A stretch of DNA of 25,428 nt from positions 26,518 to 51,945 of the forward strand of contig MNCI01011783.1 in NCBI GenBank assembly GCA_015680685.1, in the 5' to 3' direction. The stretch's first letter is position 1, and the number at the start of each line of letters is the position of its first letter. Source of the DNA: Gnetum montanum (Eukaryota > Streptophyta > Gnetopsida > Gnetales > Gnetaceae). The translations under genes were made by a program, and so were the position numbers. The notes below the pieces were generated by a model, which did not search any database, was not told the DNA's origin, and saw only the letters and a program-made list of their open reading frames with translations. This document shows, in pieces, positions 9,481-17,159 of this stretch.

Positions 9481-10341
9481 CACGTTCGTCTCCAACCCTC
9501 CACTCCACAACCATATTCATTCATTAGAATCATTTCATCCCTCATCGGCACACAATCTCATCAACATCGTCGACATTCGCACTCAATGCTCAGAATCACC
9601 CCCAATATTTTTGTTCACCTGCAGCTATTTAAGTCTAAGATCAGTTATTCACTCATGATTTTCTTATCTCCTTGGAGTTATGTTTGCAGGATGACGCTCA
9701 GAGGTGCTCGTACGAGAGTGCATTTCATCATAGGCAACAAGATGAGGCAATGTCCATTAATCCACCTTGCAAGACTGAATCAAATCGTTAACCTGTACAT
9801 TCCCATTCCCCAAAAATTCCCCATCTGTTCACCAAACTCTTGGACACTGCAAAACATTACAGCAGTTACAACGCACAAAACACAATATTCGTACATGAGT
9901 ATAAGAACAATCAGTTCAAAAAAAAAAAACAACCGGGACCCTTGGCACTTCTCATACAAGCCCCAGGCGGGAAGGCATCGACCCTGAAAATAGGTACTCA
10001 TGTTGAAAGCAATTAAGAAACATCCTGTTGCATGGCTTTCGCTCTTCGCCTACAATTTCCGCAAAGAAGGGTGCTATTCCTCCAAAGAATGCAAAACATC
10101 ACCCCATGGCTTTGGCTTTGACAACAAGCTCTCTTGAACAATAAGCAAGAGCACTGTTCCGCCAAAGGACACACATCGCATGCCTGAATTCTGAGTTTGC
10201 CAAATAATGGCTATCGACGAGGACCGGCATGCCGCACACCTGAGCATCCCATTTCCCTAGCATGATCCCTNAGACGGCGTCAGCTACATCTAGAGTCACA
10301 CATGGCAATTTCGAGGACTGAAACACTCGATTTTTACCAAG
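9481..10341. other. Non-coding segment between array 3 and the first LTR
   Basis: No recognisable domain on either strand. It contains a 12-base A run (about 9918-9929), one ambiguous base (10271) and a minus-strand open stretch of 75 codons (10326-10099) resembling nothing I know. In an intact Tat element the additional ORF and polypurine tract would lie here. I see neither clearly. Confidence 0.4.
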
Positions 10342-10718
10342 TGTTGTGCCAGCGTCTACGCCCAGCGTCTGCGCCTAGCGTATACACCCAGCGTATACGC
10401 CAGACACCTAGCATACACGCCTCACATGTACGCTCAACAGGTGCAACAGGAGCAAGAATTGAAGCAAGTTGGCGGCCAGCATCCATCAGCGTATACGTCC
10501 CAGCGTATACGCCAGCATCCATCAGCGTATACGCCCCAGCGTATACGCCCAACGTCCATCCAAGTTCACATGCCCAGCAAGTCCAGCGTATACGCCCAGC
10601 GTATACGCTGGCCTGATGTAGCGCATACGCCCCAGTGTATACCATATTTCTAAAAATGTGCACGCCTGTTTGACACGCCACGTGTCTCCCAACCCGATTT
10701 TCCCTGTAACCCTTCCCC

Positions 10719-10725
10719 TATAAAA
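10719..10725 (+). promoter_or_regulatory. TATA box of LTR copy 1
   Basis: TATAAAA sits about 40 bp downstream of a CACGTGTC G-box/ABRE-like motif; both motifs and their spacing recur in LTR copy 2. In plants the ACGTG core is bound by bZIP factors, including those of abscisic-acid signalling. Regulation by this route is inference. Confidence 0.6.
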
Positions 10726-10984
10726 GGTCCAGTTTTCCGCATTTTTAGGGTCGGCAAAAATATACCAGAGCAGAGCCAGAGCAATTACGCTGTAAAACAA
10801 GAGCTTGAAACCCTCACACGCTGGAAGTCCTGTACGCTGATCACAGTCTCTACGCTCCGCCTACCGTGCAAACCAGCTGCCTCCATGCACCCACCGGGGC
10901 TTTACGTCCTCCTTGTGTACACGCACAACTGCGTTACGACCGGTACCTCGAAAACTGTGTTCTTACAGCGTCATTGTTATAGTT

Positions 10985-11310
10985 TACATTCTATTTACTC
11001 TCACATTGTTTACGCTGTTTACATTTGTCTACGCTATTTAAACTTGTTTACGCTACACTTACATTTTACGCTGTCCAAGCCCTGTTTACGCTTTACGCTG
11101 TCTACGCTCTATTTGCGCTGTTTACGCTCTACGCCCTGTTTAAACACTTTCTACGCTTTACGCTCTGTCTACGCTGTCTATGCCCTGTTCACATTGTTTA
11201 CGCTGTACACGCCTCGTTTATGCTGATTACGCTATCCACACTTTGTTTACTCCCTGTTTTCACTGTTCGCTTGTTTTACGCCTGCTACACAGTTTACACT
11301 TAACCCAGCG
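10985..11310 (+). repeat. tttacgct/tctacgct minisatellite in LTR copy 1
   Basis: Irregular tandem repeats of TTTACGCT and TCTACGCT with short pyrimidine-rich spacers, lying in the transcribed half of the LTR. The equivalent part of copy 2 (about 11940-12065) is much shorter, so the block varies in length between copies. Confidence 0.75.
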
Positions 11311-11375
11311 TATAACACTTCGGTGGCGCTCGGGGAAATCCTTGTCTGATCCATGTGCGGACCACCCAAGGTACA

Positions 11376-11415
11376 CTACCTTCGTGCACTCCAGCTCGCC
11401 CTTAGGCGAAGGTAG
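11376..11415 (+). other. U5 hairpin, LTR copy 1
   Basis: Inner stem TCGCC (11396-11400), loop ctta, GGCGA (11405-11409); outer stem CTACCT (11376-11381) with AGGTAG (11410-11415). Copy 2 keeps the same fold with a paired change (see 12146-12185). It may act in genomic RNA structure; inference. Confidence 0.5.
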
Positions 11416-11687
11416 GGTCATCTGTGCTCGTCCCGTGATCCCGCGGTCTCTGTTTTTCCTTCCAACCGGGGACCGACGATTGTCGACGTATACGCTCGAC
11501 GTATACACCCAGCGTCCACAGCATCTACGCCCAACACATCCAGCGTATACCCCTAGAGTCTACGCCCACCTGATATAGCGTATACGCTTAGCAGATGTAA
11601 TATGTTTTACACTTGTAAATTTTACATCCTTTTTGCACTCGGTCAATGTCCACGTGTCGCCCAACCCGAGTCTAGCGTAACAACCGG

Positions 11688-11695
11688 TATAAAAA
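11688..11695 (+). promoter_or_regulatory. TATA box of LTR copy 2
   Basis: TATAAAAA lies 37 bp after the start of the CACGTGTC motif (11651-11658). The arrangement matches copy 1, which supports it as the LTR promoter. Confidence 0.6.
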
Positions 11696-12145
11696 CCCCA
11701 CTTTTCCACTTGTACCGAGGTCGGTTGGCAAAATCCCATAGTATACTAGAGAGCAATTATGCTGCACACTAGAGCTAGAAAACCCTTTTACGCTGGACAG
11801 TCCTGTACGTAGGGCACACAGTCTCTACGCTGCGCCTACAGTGCAAACTAGCCGAGTCATCCCTGCATCCACCGGGGCTTTTCGTCCGCCTTGTGTTTCA
11901 ACACAACTACGTTAGACCGGTGCATTGTACTTTCATTCTGTAATACCATTGTTTATAGTTTACGTTAATTTCTTACATGTGTTCTATTTACACTCATTTA
12001 CATTTATGCTCTGTTCGCACCTGTTACGCTGTTTATGCTCTCGTTTACACCTGTTACGCCATTTACGTATAACCCAACGTATAGCACTTTGGTATATGTT
12101 CAGGGAAATCCTTGTCTGATCCGCGTGCGGACCACCTAAGGTACT

Positions 12146-12185
12146 CTACCTTCGTGCATTCCAGCTCACCCTCAGGTGAAGGTAG
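12146..12185 (+). other. U5 hairpin, LTR copy 2
   Basis: Inner stem TCACC (12166-12170), loop ctca, GGTGA (12175-12179); outer stem CTACCT with AGGTAG (12180-12185). Relative to copy 1, one G-C pair is an A-T pair, so pairing is kept. Confidence 0.5.
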
Positions 12186-12261
12186 GGTCTTCTGTGTGTG
12201 TTCGGTGATCCCACGGTCTCTGTTTCTTTCTAGCCAGAGACCGACAATTTCGAACAGTACA

Positions 12262-12395
12262 GTTGTGTCTCCTCACACTGCAACATTAGCCCATTTCTTT
12301 TTCCAGTTAATAATCCCATACCTATCCACTGTGTAATCACTAAAGCTTTTTCTCCTTGTAACTCGAGGACGAGTTTTTATTCAGTCGTGGGGATA
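12262..12395 (+). mobile_element. 3' end of another Ty3/gypsy element, upstream of its LTR
   Basis: CTCGAGGACGAG (12362-12373), then a T-rich stretch and a G-rich tract (gtggggat) directly before the LTR start TGATGAG. This order is typical of the pol end, spacer and polypurine tract of many plant Ty3 elements. No pol domain is readable in the 100 bp upstream. Confidence 0.5.
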
Positions 12396-12703
12396 TGATG
12401 AGATGTGATTCGCATAGGCCACGATATCACGTACGCGATATCACTTCTTCCCCTACAATATCGTGTATGCGATATCGTAGTGCGCCACCATATCTATAAA
12501 TAAGAGGTAGCTCTCCCTTGTTTGGGATCCCAGTTTTAGATTAGCAAAGCTCTAGCAGTTTGATCCCTCCAGAGTTTGATTTTTTCCCGTGTCTGCCTGC
12601 AGTGTGGTGAATGTAATTGTACAGTGTCTTTTTTCGAGTGTGCCATACCTGGACACGCACATGACTAGCAATAAAGATTGAGATTACTTCATCATTGTAG
12701 CAT
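12396..12703 (+). mobile_element. LTR of second Ty3 family, copy L1
   Basis: Begins TGATGAG. U3 holds GATATC-N8-GATATC (12423-12442) and a decayed repeat of the same module (AATATC-N8-GATATC, ending 12476), then TATAAATA (12495-12502). The 3' third (gtgtgg, attgtac, tggaca, a(g/c)taaagat, attact) aligns by eye with the LTR at 19875. The right edge is uncertain and the gap begins soon after. Confidence 0.6.
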
Positions 12704-12736
12704 TCACTTTGTTATTTATTTATTTTTTATTTATTT

Positions 12737-13669
12737 NNNNNNNNNNNNNNNNNNNNNNNNNNNNNNNNNNNNNNNNNNNNNNNNNNNNNNNNNNNNNNNN
12801 NNNNNNNNNNNNNNNNNNNNNNNNNNNNNNNNNNNNNNNNNNNNNNNNNNNNNNNNNNNNNNNNNNNNNNNNNNNNNNNNNNNNNNNNNNNNNNNNNNNN
12901 NNNNNNNNNNNNNNNNNNNNNNNNNNNNNNNNNNNNNNNNNNNNNNNNNNNNNNNNNNNNNNNNNNNNNNNNNNNNNNNNNNNNNNNNNNNNNNNNNNNN
13001 NNNNNNNNNNNNNNNNNNNNNNNNNNNNNNNNNNNNNNNNNNNNNNNNNNNNNNNNNNNNNNNNNNNNNNNNNNNNNNNNNNNNNNNNNNNNNNNNNNNN
13101 NNNNNNNNNNNNNNNNNNNNNNNNNNNNNNNNNNNNNNNNNNNNNNNNNNNNNNNNNNNNNNNNNNNNNNNNNNNNNNNNNNNNNNNNNNNNNNNNNNNN
13201 NNNNNNNNNNNNNNNNNNNNNNNNNNNNNNNNNNNNNNNNNNNNNNNNNNNNNNNNNNNNNNNNNNNNNNNNNNNNNNNNNNNNNNNNNNNNNNNNNNNN
13301 NNNNNNNNNNNNNNNNNNNNNNNNNNNNNNNNNNNNNNNNNNNNNNNNNNNNNNNNNNNNNNNNNNNNNNNNNNNNNNNNNNNNNNNNNNNNNNNNNNNN
13401 NNNNNNNNNNNNNNNNNNNNNNNNNNNNNNNNNNNNNNNNNNNNNNNNNNNNNNNNNNNNNNNNNNNNNNNNNNNNNNNNNNNNNNNNNNNNNNNNNNNN
13501 NNNNNNNNNNNNNNNNNNNNNNNNNNNNNNNNNNNNNNNNNNNNNNNNNNNNNNNNNNNNNNNNNNNNNNNNNNNNNNNNNNNNNNNNNNNNNNNNNNNN
13601 NNNNNNNNNNNNNNNNNNNNNNNNNNNNNNNNNNNNNNNNNNNNNNNNNNNNNNNNNNNNNNNNNNNNN
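12737..13669. other. Assembly gap, 933 N
   Basis: An unbroken run of N. Open frames that cross it are artefacts. Its content is unknown; the rest of the second-family element or the missing copia body could lie here. Confidence 1.
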
Positions 13670-14499
13670 TTGGGTTTTATAGGTTTTAGGTTGCTAATTT
13701 AAGGCTGTGAGTTTCTACCATGATTATTGTTAGATTGGTATACATTTATAGGCATAACAACTATGATTTTTAGCCTAGTTGACCATTTATGGTAAGTTTT
13801 GATGCACGCAGGCCATGAAAAACCATCTACATACTAAAAATACTAAATGGACATTTTTTACTACACTAGCCTTCACCTCAAGTACATTGGTCTTGGAGGA
13901 CTTTGTTGACATTTGTTGGAACCTACAGGAAATGTGGTAACTATGTCTACCATATTGGAGCTATTGGAAATCCATGATGACTATGCTAGCCATGCTGCAA
14001 CCATTGGAAAACCATCATGAGTATGCTAGATATTGTTGGGAAAATGGAAAATCCAATAAATCCAATGTTGGATGTGTGTAGCTATGCTACATTTTGTGGT
14101 GACTGTTTGGGTTTTCTTGGAAGAATGAAAACCCAACACCATCTATGTTGTGAGTAGGTGGTTCCAATGTAGTTGAGTCTATGCCACCATAAAAACCCAT
14201 GAAAATGCTAAATTTGCTAGTCTCCAAGGCATTTTTAGACTTTCCAAGCCCATATATAGACGTAATACCATATTTTCCACTTGGGAAGTGAGGTAGTAGG
14301 ACTTTATAAAGCATCTTTCAACCCCAAAAAGTTAAAGTATGCAATATTGTAGCTCAAAGGCCACAAACATTACATTTATAATAAAATTTTGCCTCAAGTT
14401 CGATGGTGAATGTTACAACTTACAACATGCATTTTATGGATGATGTTTTAATTAGGAAGAATATTTTTTGAAGATGCATTAGTCAAAGTATGCATAGGC
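13670..14499. other. A/T-rich sequence, no gene recognised
   Basis: No domain on either strand. Loosely repeated phrases around gctattggaaatccatga and accattggaaaaccatca (13960-14020) hint at a degenerate tandem repeat. It may be decayed copia pol upstream of the recognisable part. Confidence 0.35.
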
Positions 14500-15323
14500 C
14501 ATCATTAAAAAGTGAAGTGACAACTCCATTGATTGATCCTTTCTTATACAAAGGTATGATTAGTTCATTAAGATTTTTGTGCCATAGTAGGCCTAATTTG
14601 GAATATGCAACTTCATTTTTATCAAGGTTTATGCAAGAGCCAAGGTAGTTACATTTTAATTCCTTGAAGAATCTTTTGAGGTATGTTAAAGAAATAGTTG
14701 AATGGGGATGGAAAGTTGAGGTATGTTAAAGAAATAATTGAATGGGGATGGAAATAATCTTTTGGCATTAAGTTCATTAATAGATATGGAAATTTTTATG
14801 TTTTTTTTGTTGCTGAATGGGGAGAAGATGTAGATGATCATAAGTCAACTTTTGGTTACTTTATTTTTCATTATTCTATTGGAAGAAAAGGAAACAGACT
14901 AGTATGAGCCTCTCATCATGTGAGGCAGAATTTATTACTATGGCTAAAGATCTTCAACATGTTTTATGATTAAAAATTTATTTTATCAATTATATTTTAA
15001 AATTAATCTTCCAATATCTATGTTGGTGGATAATATAATAGGAATTCAGTTGTCCAAGGAGCACATAATTCATAAGAAGAGTTAGCACATTGACATCAAA
15101 TATTACTTTATCAAGCATGTAGTGAAGAAGGGTATAATTAAGCCCACACATGTTCAAAGCACTGATCAATTAGCTAATTTACTAACTAAACCATTCCAGG
15201 CTTATTGAATTAACTATCTTTTGAACATAATTGATATGTGCAAAATAGATGATGAGAAGAAAGATCTTCAATTTTCTAATTCAATTATACTCAAACTAGT
15301 TTTAATACTAAAGGAAGAAAAGT
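14500..15323 (+). pseudogene. Ty1/copia pol C-terminus (RT end and RNase H), decayed
   Basis: Readable copia landmarks in order: an RT-end segment with SRPNLEYATSFLSRFMQEP (about 14576-14635), the RNase H core MSLSSCEAEF (14904-14933), then LVDNIIG, SKEHIIHKKS, HIDIKYYFIKHVV, and STDQLANLLTKPF (about 15160-15200), the typical copia pol end. Frames change several times. A 40-bp segment is tandemly duplicated (14676-14714 and 14716-14754) inside the RNase H part. The purine tract aaaggaagaaaag (15310-15322) precedes the LTR and fits a polypurine tract. Gag, integrase and most of RT are absent. Confidence 0.8.
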
Positions 15324-15740
15324 TGAGTATTGTGTAGTGTAGAAAATGTTTTCTCCTACTTTAAATAATTTATTTAAAAAAGTTATTTGGGTTAGTAACC
15401 TTTTTAATTATTAAAATTTTTTACTATGTAATTGTTTTTTGAAATAATTTTTTTTCTACTAGTTAGAGGTAAATTATGATGAGTTTTTTTTTGAGAGAAT
15501 GTTCGGGAATGTATTGCTGAAAGAATGGTACACGACTAAACAAGTACAAGCGGGGGTGGCCCACCTTGAAGAGGGGGGGGGGCCCCGGAAACCCACAAAA
15601 GATCACGCGAAAACCCCGGCCGAGCCCCAACATGGCAGCCGAACCATAGAGCTGTACAGACGTTCAAAAACCCCCCAACATGGGGGGGGGGGGGGGGGCC
15701 CCCACAACGCAAAAGAAAGGGGGGGGGGGGGGGGGAAGGG

Positions 15741-16508
15741 CTAGGGGTGGGTCGGCAGCTGGTGGCAGGCACACCGAGGCAACTCCAACTCATGGAGTGG
15801 GTCCAGGGTGGCACGATGGTCCTCTGTGTCCATGAAGTTCGCGGCCTGTTGAAACCCCTGCAGAAGAGCCTTGCGCCTACGCCTGTCCGGCGAAGAGTCC
15901 CTCGCATCCGGGTGGAATCTAGCGGACGTGCGCCGAATGTGCCGTCTGAGCTCCCCCCAAGAGCTCTCACTGCTAATTCCAAGGATGCTATACGGGCAGC
16001 GCCCCCCCCTGAGCCACTGGCGGGCACTGTGCTGATGCGCCTGGTCGAGTTACCGTTGCCGTTGTACCTCTTCCTCCTGCAGACGTTCCTGCTCCTCCCG
16101 GGCCGCCACCTCCTGGGCCTGTCGGTCCGCCTCCTCCTGGCGCAGCTCCTCCCTAATCCAGTCCCGGAGCTCATCCATGAGTTGGGCACGCAAGGTCTCC
16201 ATTACGAGCGTATGCTGCCTATTCAGCTACTGGGCTTGTTCCTGGAGCTGGGCATCGTGGTCGGCGCGCCACTTGGCCAGGGCCTCGGTCCAGCGACTCT
16301 CCGAGGACCGTTGCTCAGCCTCTTGAGCCGTCGCAACTGCCTGTTGAAGCTGCACCTCCCAGTGTGGGGGGGCGCTCGGGGGAGGGGGGGGGGCAGGCGA
16401 GAGAGCAGGGTTGCGGTGAGAGCGGCGGCCCCAGGAAAGGTGGAGAGCGGCCCGTCGTCGCGTAGTGGAGGAAGGGGGGGAAGTAGGGGGGCAGCGCGAC
16501 GGCCCCTA
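15741..16508 (-). pseudogene. Proline-rich linker, coiled coil and J-domain-like segment
   Basis: Read in the frame ending at TAG 15743-15741. A Ser/Thr/Arg- and Pro-rich stretch (PAPPPPPSAPPHW) leads into a long Glu/Gln/Arg coiled coil (about 16360-16040). A J-domain-like unit of about 63 residues follows (15998-15811): YSILGI, SSWGELRRHIRR, FHPDA with HPD at 15914-15906, ALLQGFQQAANFM and HRATLD. These match the J-domain order of YxxLG, helix II, HPD, helix III and RxxYD. J-domains stimulate Hsp70 ATPases. Two internal stops (TAG near 16230, TAA near 16040) keep phase. A frame change inside the G/C runs near 16540-16556 separates this segment from the upstream extension. Whether all parts formed one protein is inference. 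Confidence 0.55.
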
Positions 16509-16537
16509 GTGGGGGCAAAGGATGGGCCTGGTGCCCC

Positions 16538-17159
16538 CTACACCCCCGCCCCCCTCCACAGGGCCAAAATAAGTCTCGACCGGCGACCCCGCCGCTGAAG
16601 GCGGAGGGCCTCGACGAAGAAGCGCGGCAGGTTAACCTGAGTGCCCTTCCTTAAGCACCGCAGGAAGGTGAAATGAAACCCCTGGAGTTTGGACACATTC
16701 CCCGACTGTACAAAGAAGCACTCGACCAAGACGGCAGCATGAGACCAAAGGCGCAGAAGGGACTTCCGAGGGACCTGGCGGCTCTGCGTTCTCGGGGAAA
16801 ACCCCTCGAAAAAGGTCATTGAGTTATGGAGGCCACGGGAGGTTGGCAGGATGATCTCCCCAGCGGCCGGGATCCCCAGGTAGTTGGCCAGAGCAGCCTC
16901 TATCAGGCAAATTACGCGGTGGCGGAAGAAGGTCTGATCGCCGCGCCAGTTGGTAAAGAAAGAGTTGTCAGATAGGTCAGGGTCCCCGACCAACCGTTGC
17001 AGCAGGGCATCCCATCCGCATTGGCAAACCATTCGCCACAGCTCCTCATCCGCCTGGAAGTTCGCGCAGCCAGGCTCGTACGTCGGCATCTGCCCCATAG
17101 CAGCCACGAGCTCACGCCACGCCCGTCGAGTCTGCTGGATAAGTTGTTGGGGTGGGGTA
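16538..17159 (-). pseudogene. In-frame extension of LINE ORF2, plant-transposon-protein-like
   Basis: The ORF2 frame continues about 200 codons beyond the zf-RVT end without a stop, until TAG 16540-16538. The sequence has WRMVCQCGWDALLQ, a LSDNSFFTNWRGDQ segment, ALANYLGIPAAGE, TSRGLHNSMTFF and TQVNLPRFFVEAL. The order of an FFTNW-like motif, a LGIP motif and a late INLP-like helix recalls the putative plant transposon protein domain of retroelement extra ORFs. That assignment is a pattern-level inference. Plant L1 ORF2 normally ends near the finger, so the extension is unusual. Confidence 0.55.

Larger units (their letters stand above)
10342..11480 (+). mobile_element. Tat LTR copy 1, 3' end clipped
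   Basis: The proposed start is TGTTGTGCC. U3 contains GCGTATACGC palindromes (10370-10640), a CACGTG core (about 10678) and TATAAAA (10719-10725). The transcribed part has the block of tttacgct repeats (10985-11310) and a U5 block (11325-11480) shared with copy 2: the stretch around tccttgtctgatcc, the hairpin at 11376-11415, and gaccgacgat. The last 12-13 bases seen in the other copies (ending cagtaca) are absent, and copy 2 begins at once. The left edge is uncertain because U3 repeats differ between copies. Confidence 0.7.
11481..12261 (+). mobile_element. Tat LTR copy 2, 781 bp
   Basis: Starts TGTCGACG directly after the clipped end of copy 1 and ends in cagtaca, giving TGT...ACA termini. 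It contains GCGTATACGC motifs, a CACGTGTC motif (11651-11658), TATAAAAA (11688-11695), a short tttacgct block and the U5 block. Its 3' end matches the LTR end that precedes the primer-binding site at 21983, which fixes the boundary. It is followed by unrelated Ty3 3' sequence, not by a primer-binding site. Confidence 0.75.

Noticed and set aside
9905-9935. A run at about 9918-9929 as a retrotransposed poly(A) tail
   Set aside because: No LINE or processed-gene sequence precedes it on the plus strand.
10099-10326. Minus-strand 75-codon ORF as part of the additional Tat gene
   Set aside because: No similarity by eye to the exons at 422-4033, and no splice context. Left as unknown.
12678-13689. 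Long open frames of 326 and 334 codons
   Set aside because: They consist almost entirely of N from the assembly gap.
15747-16598. Plus-strand frame of 283 codons in the GC-rich LINE
   Set aside because: Low stop density comes from GC richness. The minus strand in the same place carries the coiled coil and J-like motifs.
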